Below, piece by piece: positions 33,920 to 45,615 of a stretch of 64,000 nucleotides of DNA. The position numbers and the translations under genes are program-made. The DNA lies in assembly GCA_015680905.1 (NCBI GenBank), contig CM027378.1, positions 82,737,501 through 82,801,500 of the forward strand, given 5' to 3'. The notes beneath the pieces are model-generated. The model did not search any database. It saw only the letters and a list, made by a program, of their open reading frames with translations, and was not told the origin of the DNA. The stretch comes from Coptis chinensis (taxonomy: Eukaryota; Streptophyta; Magnoliopsida; Ranunculales; Ranunculaceae). Within the stretch, counting starts at the first letter, position 1. Every line of letters begins with the position of its first letter.

Positions 33920-34489
33920 CCTTAGTTTTATATCATCTTGGAAGTTTAGGTTTTGCATCTTAGATCTAGAATTAAGAGAGAAGAAAGTTTAGACTTTTTT
34001 CACCATTACCATCATTTTCATATGGATGTGCTCATAGCATAGTATAAGGACCTAATCTCTCTTCTCTTGGGAGGGGAGATGAAGCTTTTTTCTTATGTTT
34101 TAGTTTAAATCCCTTATTGAGTTTCTTCTTATTCATCCATTGATCTAACGCTCCTAATAGAGGTTAAGAGGTATTAAGGTAATTTATGATTGTGTAGAGC
34201 CAAATACCACAAACTCTAGATTCTTTTCTTCTAGTTTTTAGTGTTATAGTGTGATGATTGGATTCTTTATTGCACCTCAATTAATTAGTTGTATGTTTAA
34301 TGTCCACAGTGGATTTTCTGTGGCACCTAGATTTGTATATTGAATGTCACTTAAAGCACAATTTGGTTAGATAGAAGATATCATTAGAAATTGAAGAAGT
34401 ACTTAGTAGTAAGGTTATAGAAAACACGCTGAAATCTAAATACTATCATCATGGTTATGAGCATATATAAAGTTTGTAGGTATGGTGAG
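33321..34489 (+). repeat. LTR-like segment, TGATAAGTGCTC family
   Basis: Starts TGATAAGTGCTCAAAAGTAATG, homologous to the start of LTR D on the other strand. It contains an (AT)n run (33859-33917) and a gene-like 5' untranslated stretch (about 33960-34200) as seen in Athila LTRs. No terminal CA is found where the next LTR-like start begins at 34490, so it appears truncated there. Confidence 0.5.
33859..33917. repeat. (AT)n microsatellite
   Basis: About 59 bases of pure AT repeat inside the LTR-like segment. Confidence 0.95.
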
Positions 34490-35690
34490 TGATAAACACC
34501 CAAAATTATAATATAAAATCTCATAGACATAGTATTTTAGTTAATTATGTGTTTAATAATCATAAAATAATTGTATTTTCATGCTTTTATAGGTTTGAGC
34601 AATCAATGTAAAAATAAGGATAAAGCCAGTATTTAAGCACGGAAATGTGCGTGTACATGAAACATTATGATTTCACCCACGTGAAACTAAATTAAGCCTG
34701 ACTAAAGCCTGGGGGACTCAAGCAGGACAGTTCCAGACTTCCAGGTCAGAATATGATCAACGTGCCGAAAAGCATCAAACTTTCGATGCCCATATCTTTT
34801 GAACCTGGATTCCAATGGTGGCAAGTAAACCATCAGAACGATCAGTGTGACGAGCTCTACATATAGGCATGACTTTGTAAAAAGTCAACTTTTGGACCCG
34901 CCACTGGTCAAAACATGAGGGACCCACTATGCGGACCCACCAAATTTAGTTGATCAAGCTCACACATCAAGCTTCAGCACATGTCAATTTGCATTAAGAA
35001 GGACTTTTGTGCATGCTTTGGCACACAAAGTCTTGAGTTTTTTTTTTTTTAAGAATTAAGCTAGGGTTAGGCAGCCCCCACCTATATTGAGTCAACTATT
35101 TTGTACATAAATTTGTCCTCTTGCATCACAAAGTCTTGAGTAGTTGGCAAACAAGTCATGATTAATTAAGGTGGCATGAAAGTCTTGCTTGATTAGGTGG
35201 CAAATGATTTGGTGGCATGAAATTCTTGTTTAGGTGAAAACAAAAGTCTTGATAATTAGAAAAAAAATCAAGACTTCACATTAAATGATATGGTTGAATG
35301 TTTGATATTCACGTGGATGGAAGAGGAAATGATGAGCACTCTCGTATCCTTAAGTTAGTTTAGTTTCATTTTGCTCAAACGTTAACAGAGTGGATTCATC
35401 TCTCCCAAGATATTCTCTCTCTTGATTTATATTTATATATTTAATTTATTTAGTTTATGCATATATAGTTTAAATCTCAAATCAAATCAATCATTATTCA
35501 ATAGTACTTAGCCGCAATTTTTACTTGTATACATTAGAGTAATTTAGATTAGGAATTTCTATTATCATTAATTAATTATTTAGAGTAGGACTGATACATT
35601 ACTAGCCACTATCATAATCAATATTTAATTAGCTAAGTAAGATTTGCATAAGAAACGTAAAACAAACAACGACATTGCAAATAATACATG
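34490..35690 (+). repeat. Second LTR-like segment, TGATAAACACCC start
   Basis: Starts TGATAAACACCCAAAATTATA and has the Athila-like early block TTAGTTAATTATGTGTTTAATAATCATAAA. The right edge is not defined; the boundary given is where the GTGCATAC repeat begins. A T-run lies at 35039-35050. No coding region. Confidence 0.4.
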
Positions 35691-35699
35691 TTTAACGTG

Positions 35700-36160
35700 C
35701 TTTTTCAATACATATTGAGATGCATAAGTGTATCAGTGTGCATACCTATTACAGTATGCACAAGAACAATCAGCTTGAATACCTAAAATAGGTTTGCACA
35801 ATTTGTAAGAATACTTATTGAAATATGCACATTTAGTGTGCATACCTAGCTATTGCGGTATGCATAACAATAATCATTTTGAATACCTGATGCATACATA
35901 TTGAGTTATGTACAATCCGCATGCATATGCAACAAAAATGAGCATTACCTAATAGGGTACAATGTGCTTACCTAGTGGGGGTATGCAACACAATTTGTGT
36001 GCATACATATTGAGGTATTTGCACATTGACACATCCAGTGTGCATAACTAATATCAAGATTTGTTCGCACAATTAATGTGCATACCAAGCAGTGTATACC
36101 TAATCAGTATGCAAACTTAATAGTGTACATACTGTAAGTGTGCATACCCATAGGGGTATA
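35700..36160. repeat. Array of imperfect GTGCATACC / GGTATGCAC palindromes
   Basis: At least ten copies of (G)TGCATAC or its complement in about 460 bases, with linking phrases such as CCTATT..GGTATGCA. The plan resembles the TATGAACA/TGTTCATA array at 36896-37950 with a different word. Flanking copies at 33150 and 33310 suggest the LTR block 33321-35690 was inserted into it. Confidence 0.6.
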
Positions 36161-36703
36161 ATTGGAATAAAAATATCTAAAAAACGGCTTGGTCTGATCC
36201 ATATTAATTGTCATTGCAGGTTATTTTAGCGTCAAATATGATTTTTTCAGTAATGTTCACTTTGAATATGTCATAATGGGTGATTTCAAAAGCGGGGTGT
36301 CGATCCTCAAGGTGATTTTAACCCAAAAATGGGCCTTGGTTGATGCCATAAATTAATACTAGTTTTGAGCATGTGGAGATGCAACGATCTATTTTAGGTG
36401 GGGTAGGAGAGAGAAATTTATGGAAACAAAACAAAAAAAAGGTATTATTACTATTATTATTTTGGTGCAACAAATCCCAATTATTTTCCTTTATTTATTT
36501 ATTTATTTTTTATTTTTTGAATATATAATTTACATGGAGATTCAAATTTTGTAAAACTTTTTTTCTTCTCATTACAGCTTACCTTTAGCATGTTGTCTTC
36601 TTGAACTTAGAATGAACCAAGTGCGCCAAACATGCTTTTAAGGATAATTGTTCAAGGATGCAGATAGAATATAACAGGTGAAAAAAACAAAGTATATATA
36701 TAA
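36161..36703. other. AT-rich non-coding stretch
   Basis: No gene or element recognised. Simple A and T runs at 36420-36530. Ends with TAA (36701-36703), target duplication of the next element. Confidence 0.5.
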
Positions 36704-38202
36704 GGGTCAATTTGAGATACCCCCCTATTTGAGAAGTTTTTTTGAGATACCACCCCCAATTTTGAAAATCGAGAGAGATACCCCCCTAACTAACGACTCC
36801 CGTCAGTTAACTAGTATTTACTGACCAAACACCCCTCTAAAAACTATTTGAGATACACCCTGCCCTATAAAATTATTTGAGATATCCCCCTGTGTAATTG
36901 TTCATACCCTAAATAGGTATGAACAATCAATGTTCATATCTCAATATAATGTAAGATCAGTAACAACATCTATTGACGTATGAACAATCATTGTTCATAC
37001 CTCAACATGAACTATGAACACTCATTGTTCACACTGTTCATACATCAACATAATGTATGATCAGTAAGAACACTTATTGGAGTATGAACAGCGATTGTTC
37101 ATACCTATTTGAGGTATGAACAATCACTGTTCACACCCCAATATGAGCTATTGTTCATATCTATTTGGGGTATGAACAATCAATGTTCATACCACAATAT
37201 AATGTATGATCAGTAAGAACACCTATTAAAGTATGAACAATTATTGTTCATATCTATTTGGGGTATGATTAATCATTGTTCATATCTTAACATGAGTTAT
37301 GAACACTCATTGTTCATATGAACAATCATTGTTCTTACTTATCATACATTATGTGATGTATGAACAGTATGAACACTTATTAGAGTATGAACAATCATTG
37401 TTCATACCTCAATATGAGCTATAAACACTCATTGTTCATATGAACAATCATTAACATAAGTTATGAACACTCATTGTTCATATATAAGTGTTCATACTGT
37501 TCATACATCACATAATGTATGATAAGTATGAACACTCATTATTCATATGAACAATCATTGTTCTTACTTATCATACATTATGTGATGTATGAACAGTATG
37601 AACACTTATTGGAGTATGAACAATCATTGTTCATAAACAATCATTGTTCATACCTCAATATGAGCTATAAACACTCATTGTTCATATGAACAATCATTGT
37701 TCATACCTATTTGGGGTATGAACAATTAATGTTCATACCTCAATATAATGTATGATCAGTAAGAACACCGATTGGAGTATGAACAATCATTGTTCATGCC
37801 TATTTGGCATATGAACAATACCTCAACATGAGCTATGAATACTCATTGTTTATACTGTTCATACATCAACATAATGTATGATCAATAAAAATACTTATTG
37901 GAGTATGAACAATCATTGTTCATATCTATTTGGATCATACCTATTTGTATTTACAAAGTAGTTTATATTTGCAGATGTATATTTGCATATGAAAATTCAC
38001 TTTTTTCAATTACTAGGGGGCTATCTCAAATAATTTTATAGGGTAGGGGGATATCTCAAATAATTTTTAGAGGGGTGTTTTGGCCAATGCAAAATTCTTC
38101 ATTGACGGAAAACGTTAGTTAGGGGTGCATCTGGAATGATTTTCAAAACAGGGGGATATCTAAAAAAAAACTTATCAAACAGGGGGTATCTCTAATTCAC
38201 CC
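36704..38202. mobile_element. 1.5-kb inverted-repeat DNA element with TAA target duplication
   Basis: Left arm starts GGGTCAATTTGAGATACCCC, right arm ends with the complement of GGGTGAATTAGAGATACCCC. The arms match imperfectly for about 200 bases and include the shared phrases CCCCTAACTAACG and ACACCCCTCTAAAAA. TAA lies on both sides (36701-36703 and 38203-38205), as for PIF-Harbinger/Tourist elements. No transposase; the middle is filled by a palindrome array. It is non-autonomous. Confidence 0.75.
36896..37950. repeat. Palindrome array, TATGAACAAT-N-ATTGTTCATA
   Basis: A perfect or near-perfect palindrome of 10-bp arms around one base (usually C) recurs at least fifteen times in 1.05 kb. 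A larger phrase of about 125 bp recurs as well: palindrome, CCTATTTGGGG, palindrome, CCTCAATATAATGTATGATCAGTAAGAACACC. A single strand could fold into many hairpins. Confidence 0.85.
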
Positions 38203-38205
38203 TAA

Positions 38206-38492
38206 AAAAAAGAAAAAAAAGTCTCAACTCAAATATAATTGTATTTTTCATGTTTAATCTCATAACTCACATAGGCAGGAGCCCGTAATTCATAGATGGA
38301 ACTAGGGGTGCATGTGGTAGCGGTCGCACCCCCAAACATTAAATCATGGTTTTGTCCCTAGCCTGCCATGATTTATTATTGTCTTCCGATCCGCAAATGT
38401 GTTTTAACTTGGAAGAATCACGTTTAATTTGACCATTATTGGTGTTGAATTGTTTTAAAGGCAACGACAAAAAAAAAAGCTAAAAAGAGTTA

Positions 38493-38548
<56 letters not shown>

Positions 38549-38819
38549 CATGAAAAATGAAATAAAGATGATAACTCTGCGAAATTTTCACTCAATTTTG
38601 CTATTTTTTTATTTTGTTTTTGGCTCGCAAATGTTTAACTAAAACCTTTCAAAATTATATTAAGTGTTTAAAAGGTTTTATTAGGTAAAGGTCATAACTT
38701 TTATTCCTTTCGATAAAGATAATTCAAGGAGTACAATATTTTGGTTTAAATATGTCGGATAATATAATATGGGTACCCTATGATATTGTTTGCTATTAAT
38801 TTCTATAAGTGCAATTGTA
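38206..38819. other. AT-rich non-coding stretch with (AAT)n
   Basis: Contains an (AAT)n microsatellite at 38493-38545. No coding similarity. Confidence 0.6.
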
Positions 38820-39500
38820 TTTTTTTTTTTTTTTTGAAAGTGGAAATTTTATTGATAATGATAAAGAGTTTTACAAATGATTAGGACAAGCGTGCAACAA
38901 GTTGCGCTGCAAGTCCTTTATGAATGCTAAATTATATCCTCCTAAATACAAACTCGTTAGAACCAGCTGTCATTACGTTATTATCCATAACTTTCTGCAA
39001 CCTCTTAAGGAGCTCAACAGACTGCTGTGCCAAGAAACCAAAAGTGTCAAAATTGAATGGAATGAAAAAATGTTTGTTAGCCTTACAAGCATCCTCGTGT
39101 TTCTCAATCTTCCCTGTCGTTGCTCGATTAGCTGCTTCTCCTACCTCAAAGACTCCATTCCTAATCCCTACCAACGGAGAGGCTCCAGTTATATCAACAC
39201 ATGCATGCTTCCCTTCAGACCAACTGTAGATCAATACATCCGCAGGCCGAAGTGTCGATCTTTCATCATTCGGATCAGTGAGAAAGTTGACAGGAGCCTC
39301 CTTCTTCACTTGTACCCCAGCCGTCCAAAATGCATCGCATAAAATATCTTTGACATGAGCATGACAGTATTTGAAACCTGGAAAATGTCGACAATATGCT
39401 GTTGCATGTCCCCTAAGGTATCCAATCTTCTCTTTTTGCAAACAAGGCATAAACCACCGTCAGAGTACAAAGGAATCATGAGACGATATTAGATAATAGA
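38820..39500 (-). pseudogene. RTE-type non-LTR retrotransposon, 3' terminal ORF domain and poly-A
   Basis: A 172-codon minus-strand frame (39450-38932), extended upstream by LYSDGG-like residues, reads YCRHFPGFKYCHAHVKD, VKKEAPVNFLTDPNDERSTLRPADV, DITGASPLVGIRNGVF and NKHFFIPFNFDTFGFLAQQ. This C-terminal domain follows the reverse transcriptase in a large family of plant RTE-like ORFs. The T-run at 38820-38835 is the poly-A tail on the minus strand. The region before this domain (the RT) is not adjacent; a matching RT fragment on the same strand lies at 48371-49070. The exact lineage name is inferred. Confidence 0.72.
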
Positions 39501-39623
39501 ACGATACTCTACCCACTTGCGAATTAGTTTTCTACATTGTTGCTTATGTATATTGCATTGTCTTATTTCTTCTTTTGCTTTATAAATGTGCAGCGCCCAT
39601 CAGATAGTGTTCCTCTATCTCAT

Positions 39624-40640
39624 CTCCCGCCATCCGGTTCTCATGTAAGATGAGCTTTAATTAAAATGTAATACTATAATTGCTCATGCATTATCCAAAA
39701 GGTGTTTTTGTACACTATAATCGTAGTAAATTCACTGTCATTTAATGCTTGCTTATATGTATAATATTTACCCACTAACTGTGTTGCATGTGGTCATCCA
39801 TCTATTCATTTACAATTTGCTTTTATTTTTGGGCCTTCGATCACTTATTATCCTTGACTACTTTATTTATATCTTTACATTCCACGTTTTCTAATTTTAA
39901 TACTAATTAACTGCCATATTTGCTATTATCCATGCATTCATATCTTTACTATTCGGTTGATTATACTTATAATTAGGTGCAGATAACAAATAGAATGCTA
40001 GGACAGCGTGCTCGAAGGGAAAGAGAAAGGAGCACTAAACTAAGTGGCAACTGTCATGTCATTGACCACCAACTGATGGGTTCAACATTGAATCGCTCTC
40101 CTTCACTTCCACAAACTCCACTTCAAGCTGACAAGTATCAAGCACTTCTCCCGCCATCCGGTTCTCATGTAAGATGAGCTTTAATTAAAATAATACTATA
40201 ATTGCTCATGCATTGTCAAAAAGGTGTTTTTGTACACTATAATTATAGTAAATTCACCGCCATTTAATAACTTCCATTTAATGCCTGCTTATATGTATAA
40301 TATTTACCCACCAACTGTGTTGCATGTGGTCATCCATCTTTACATTTCACGTTTTCTAATTTTATTACTAACTACCATCTTTGCTATCATCCATGCATTT
40401 CTCTTTCTCCCAATCTATTCAGTTGATTATACTTATACTTAGGTGCAGATAACAAATAGAATACTAGGACAGCGTGCTCGAAGGGAAAAAGAAAGGAGCA
40501 CTAACCTAATTGGCAGCACAAACTTCACCATCCAAGGTGCACAAGTAGTCACACGTCATGTCATTGACCACCAACTGATGAGTTCAACATTGAATGGCTC
40601 TCATTCACTTCCACAAACTCCACTTCAAGCTGATAAGCAT
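39624..40640 (+). repeat. Tandem duplication carrying Helitron N-terminal exons
   Basis: CTCCCGCCATCCGGTTCTCATG followed by a GTAAGATGAG donor occurs at 39624 and 40148; GTGCAGATAACAAATAGAAT occurs at 39977 and 40443. The two units (offset 466-524 bp) share introns and exon. The exon reads QITNRMLGQRARRERERS in the first and QITNRILGQRARREKERS in the second. The second copy carries an extra piece (NFTIQGAQVVTRH). Confidence 0.85.
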
Positions 40641-41266
40641 CAAACACATAATAGTCCAGTTACACCTCATGCAACACCATACCGACGTCTTTCTTCTTCA
40701 GAGTCTCTTCGGAAATCTCTATCATTCCTTCATCATGTAAGGCTATTTACGCTCCCCGAAGAACGTGTCACATCAAGTGCCCATGCAGATTCATTGGATC
40801 AAAACAACACGTGAGTACTTCACTCAGCGGTTTTCCTTAATCAAAATCTATATATAACTCACCTGTGCAAGTTTCATTGCAGTACATGTATCTCTTCTGC
40901 TTCCGTATCCTTACCTCATGCAATTCCACATTCAACCAATGAGAACTTTGTACCAACACCGTCTCACCAAAATGCAAGGTTAGTACGTGGTTTATTACAT
41001 CTTTCTCTTGGTTCTTTGTGGTTTGGTTTATAGTTTCAAAGAAAACCATAAGATCATACCTAACATCACAAGTTTCTTCGCAGTACGCATAACTATAGGT
41101 CTTCTACCTCATCCTTTGTCCATCCAACATCACATTCGACAAATGCAGCTTCTACATCATCATCAACTAACCGAAATTCGCGGTATACTTCTTCACACTT
41201 ATTGAAATTGGAATACCAAAAAAATGGCACCTTTGTCTAAATATATACAATTATTTCTCTTGCAGA
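39977..41266 (+). pseudogene. Helitron RepHel gene, 5' exon region
   Basis: Short exons are suggested by acceptor/donor pairs: TTAG-GTGCAGATAAC (39977 and 40443), TTGCAG-TACATGTATC (about 40882) to GCAAG-GTTAGT (about 40978), TTCGCAG-TACGCATAAC (about 41086) to CGCG-GTATAC (about 41180), and TTGCAG-ACAACAACC (41267). They encode Ser/Thr/Pro-rich sequence of the type found ahead of the zinc-binding region in plant Helitron proteins. One exon is duplicated in tandem. The true start codon was not determined. Confidence 0.55.
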
Positions 41267-43914
41267 CAACAACCATTTGGGGATCCTGCACAATATTGTG
41301 AGGAGCTTCACCATAATGGTTTTGACCGTCCAATTTCTGCACCATGATGAAGATGAAGTTGACAATATTATTTCTAACCATCTGATTGAACAAGGAAGAC
41401 ACTCCTTGGGGAGAATGGATGTTCAGTGTCCATTTTGTAATGCACTCCATTGGATGGATGAACGATTAAAAGATTCATCATTATCATGTTCTCGATTCGG
41501 GACTTGTTGTTCGCAAGGGAAAGTCAAATTGCCTCCACTACGACCATTACCTCCAGCCCTTAAAGCTTTATATGATGTAAATGATCGCAAGTCAAAGTCA
41601 TTTCGGAAGTACATGAGACAATACAACCAAGCTTTCACATTTACGAGCCTTGGAGGAAATGAGAGTGTCTTTCTTGGGCCGAAGTCAAGGCCTTTACTAT
41701 ACATGGTCGGTTCGTCATAGAACTGGATCTCTAATAATTCGACTTTGGCGTGACAGCCAACTTACTCTCGGCTTTATATATATGATCCCAGTCTTTGCAT
41801 TGGATATCGTCAACCGTAATCCCCATTTTGAACGGATGTTCGAAGATAATTGAGGCAACTATGCTCTAATATAATTGTTTTCTGCTACTTTTCGCCACGA
41901 TACGATGTTCTTAGATTTGCCTCTCTTCAACATGGTGAGAACTTCAATGTACCGCTTATTTGCATTCTGGTGCTACTAGAGACAGACGTCGTTACAACTT
42001 GCCAACCGCGGATGAGATTCTTTGTCATTTTACAGGGATGGCGGTGGCGGGGATAATATGAGGGATATTGTGATATATCTTAAAGGAGGGCAAGAATTCA
42101 TGCAGATCAGTGAATGTCATCCAGCTTACTTGCCTTTGCATTATGTGCTAATGTTTCCTTATGGAGAGCTTGGGTGGTCACCTGATATGAGGCGTTCAAA
42201 TACTAATGACCGATTGACACAGATGGATTTCTACTCTTATTGGATATTTGAACGCCCTAGAGAATATTCTGCAATCTTACGCGGTCACAAACTGTTTCAA
42301 GAGTTTCTGGTGGATGGATGGGCAGTGACTGAACAAAACAAAATGAGATATTATAGGCTACAACAAGACAAGCTTCGGGCTGAACTTTATCAAGGTATCA
42401 CTGATGTTGTAGCTGAAGCTTTCGAACCAAACCAGATTGGAAGACGAGTGGTCTTACCAGCATCTTGTGCCGGCAGCCTTAGACACATGTTCGAAATTTT
42501 TCAGGATTCAATGGCCATCACACGTTACAATAAACATCCTGATATATTTCTCACAATGACTGCAAATCCGCACTGGGACAAAGTTGTTGAGGCATTGTCT
42601 GAGCACCAAACTACAACTCATCGACCAGAGGTCGTGGCCCGTGTCTTTGAACTAAAGCGAAGGGCTTTGATGAAGGAAATTAAAAAGAAAGGTGTGCTTG
42701 GTACTGCCGTTGCACATGTCTACACCATTGAGTTCCAAAAACGCAGGTTGCCCCATATGCATGCACTTATATATCTCCAACATTCCGACAAGATCCGTAT
42801 ACCTGCTCAAGTTGATCGCATTGTATGTGCAGAGTTTCCTGATCCAGAAACCGAACCTGAGTTATTTCGGACCGTCCTCACATGTATGGTTCATGGTCCA
42901 TGTGGACTAAATAATCCTAACTCTCCGTGCATGGTAAATGGTAGATGCAAGCATCATTATCCCCAGACTTTTGCAGATGCTACCACCATGGATAAAGATG
43001 GATATCCTATCTACCGTCGTCGTGACAATGGTAGATCATATATATAATGAGGGGCATACAGTTGATACAGGGATGTTGTTCCTTATAATCCTTATCTTTC
43101 TAAGATGTTCAACTGCCATATTAATGTCGAAGTTTGTGCTGGGATCCGTTGTGTTAAATACATTCACAAGTATATATTTAAAGGGCATGACATGACAACA
43201 ATAGTGTTGAATGAGTTGGATGAGATCCAACAATACTTGGATGCGAGATACATTGGCCCACCGGAAGCAGTTTGGAGATTATTAAGTTTCCATCTACATG
43301 AGGAGATTCCCATAGTTGTGCGCTTGGCACTTCATCTCCCTGGAATGCACCGCGTAGTTTATAAAGCTGATGAACCAATACATGATATACTATCAAGGGC
43401 GGAGCGCCAAAAGTCAACTTTGACTGCCTTCTTTGATTGTTGTGCATCAGATTTAAGAGCAAGAAGCCTCACTTATCAAGAGTTCCCCGAATACTATGTC
43501 TGGAACAAACAATCTCAGACTTGGACAAGAAGGATACGAGAAGGGAAATTTGCTATTGGTAGAATGTATTTTGCCAGTCCTAATTCCGGTGAGCGATTTT
43601 ACTTGCGCTTACTTCTAACCGTTGTAAAAGGACCTCAATCATTTGATGATCTGAAAAGGATTGGTAATGGTCCTCCACTTCCAACTTTTAAAGATGCATG
43701 TGTTGTACGTGGGCTTCTGGAAGATGACAGCGAATGGGTGCAATGTCTACAGGAAGCTTCAGTCATGCAGACTGGATATCATCTTCGCCGACTATTCTGT
43801 GTCATTCTCGCAGAGTGCAATCCTTTGCAACCCCAAACATTGTGGAATGATTTTTGGGAAAATATATGTGATGACCTTCCACATAAGCTTCGCACAATGT
43901 TCAACATTCCATAA
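41267..43914 (+). pseudogene. Helitron RepHel: zinc-binding region and HUH replication initiator
   Basis: The Rep part nicks and joins DNA for rolling-circle transposition. In order: zinc-binding VQCPFCNALHWMDERL with a further CSRFGTCC, the RKYMRQYNQAFTFTSLG block, a stretch broken by frameshifts (41690-42030, recognisable as YDVLRFASLQHGENFNVP), then the open frame 42022-43047 with QISECHPAYLPLHYVLMFPYG, YNKHPDIFLTMTANPHW and the HUH motif LPHMHALIYL (His codons 42754 and 42760). After another shift the frame 43105-43914 carries the two-Tyr motif KYIHKYIFKGHD (Tyr codons 43159 and 43171). Rep motifs themselves are intact, but at least three frameshifts and a stop (43912) make it non-functional. 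Confidence 0.92.
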
Positions 43915-45615
43915 CCTACCCCTGATGAAGTGCAAGATTATGGTTTATTTCTCTTAAATGAGATTTTGATAGAGTCAGGTAAATCACTGGCTAATTTCCC
44001 TCTAATGCCGCTACCTCTGTTAACTACAAGATGGAACTTAGTTGTTGCAAACCGACTCATCTGGGACCAGCGACAATTTCAGTTTGATCCTCAAAATGCA
44101 AAAGCACATGGCAACAGGGTTCTACTAAATGCAGAGAAACACTTTTCATATCAAACAGTGATAGATTCCGTTTCCCAAAATCTAGGGAAACTCTTTTTTT
44201 TTTAATGGAGCAGCAGGAACAGGCAAAACTTTTGTTTACAACACAATCGCTGTTACGTGTCGTGCTGAGGGGCATATTGTTATTATGGTCGCTTCATCTA
44301 GAATAGCTTCATTACTATTGGCTGGCAGTCATACTGCTCACTCGACCTTTCGCATCCCACTAGATATTCTTGATACCTCTGTTTGTGGGTTTAGTAAGAA
44401 TTCAATGCACGTCGAATTATTCAGGGAAGCTAAACTTATTATTTGGGATGAAGTCCCAATGCAAAATAAGTTTTGTGTGGAGGCAGTTGATCGCACACTT
44501 CGGGATACTCGCGACAATAATAAACCTTTTGGTGGAATAACAGTTGTACTTGGTGGTGACTTCCGTCAATGTCTTCCAGTTATACCAAAAGGGGTTCGAG
44601 AACAGATTGTGCGTGCTTCCTTGCGGTCTTTCTTCCTCTGGAGTCACATTCATGTTCTAACTCTTACCCAAAACATGCGATTAGAAAATGGAAACTCTGC
44701 AAATATTGCGTTCGCAAATTTCTTAATGGAGGTACCAAACTATGTATTTTTCTTTGTACTATTTTGCTTAATATTGATATTCATTTGCATCATTCTTTGT
44801 ACTATTTTTATTCGTACTAATATTCATTACTATTTTCTGGTTAATTAGATAGGAAGTGACCCAAGCGAGACAGTTGAACTACCATCAACAATTCATCGAT
44901 GTGCAAATCTTCAGGATCTCATTTCTACTACATATCCTCAGCTAAATCAACCTACCACAGTTACACCGAATATTTAGCGAAGCACAATTCTATCTGCACG
45001 CAATGATGATGTCAATAATATTAATGCAGCAGCTTTAAATATGTTCCCAGGAGAAAGTACTCTATTTCTAGCTGCAGACAAGATGGCAGACGAGGATGCA
45101 ACGAATCCAGCCAATATTAATCAATACCCAAATGAGTACCTAAACTCACTTGATCCAGCTGGTCTACCACCGTTTTGTCTCAACCTAAAAGTCGGTTGTC
45201 CTATAATGTTGTTGCGAAATATTGCTCCCAAAGATGGATTATGCAATGGAACCCAATTGATGGTGGTCCACTGTCGACCTCACGTTCTTTTCGCAAGAAT
45301 TTTGAGTGGTGAAAAAGCGGGTAATCATGCATTTATTCAAGAATATCTTTGTCACCGTCGTCTTTCGATTTTCCTTTACATATGACAAGATGGCAGGTTT
45401 CTGTGCGTGTTGCTTATGCAATGACTATAAATAAGTCACAAGGACAATCGGTGAAGTATGTGGGGATTGACCTTCGTGAAGAAGTTTTAGCCACGGTCAA
45501 TTATATGTCGCGACTATCAAGGTGCACTTCTTCGCATTTAATCGATTCTCCTCCCTCCAAATTAGGAAAGTCACACCCCAAACTTTGTTTACCCAGAAGT
45601 CTTACTATAATCCGT
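43915..45615 (+). pseudogene. Helitron RepHel: PIF1-like helicase part
   Basis: The helicase unwinds DNA during Helitron transposition. After the stop at 43912 the same frame goes on as PTPDEVQDYGLFLLNEIL. A T-run (44191-44202) shifts the frame just before Walker [10 protein letters not shown]. Then come LIIWDEVPM (Walker B), [15 protein letters not shown] and LTQNMRL. A likely intron lies at 44732-44848 (GAG-GTACC to AATTAG-ATAGG). Then [12 protein letters not shown], a TAG stop, [28 protein letters not shown] and, after a shift, [14 protein letters not shown]. The end at about 45613 matches a family tail. No RPA-like extra ORF was recognised after it. Confidence 0.9.

Noticed and set aside
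33321..34489. Complete LTR retrotransposon bounded by TGATAAG starts
   Set aside because: The right limit lacks a terminal CA and no internal coding region, primer site or purine tract was found, so only an LTR-like segment is called.
36896..37950. CRISPR-like periodic repeats
   Set aside because: Spacing is irregular, units are palindromes with shared linkers rather than unique spacers, there are no cas genes, and the sequence is plant nuclear DNA.
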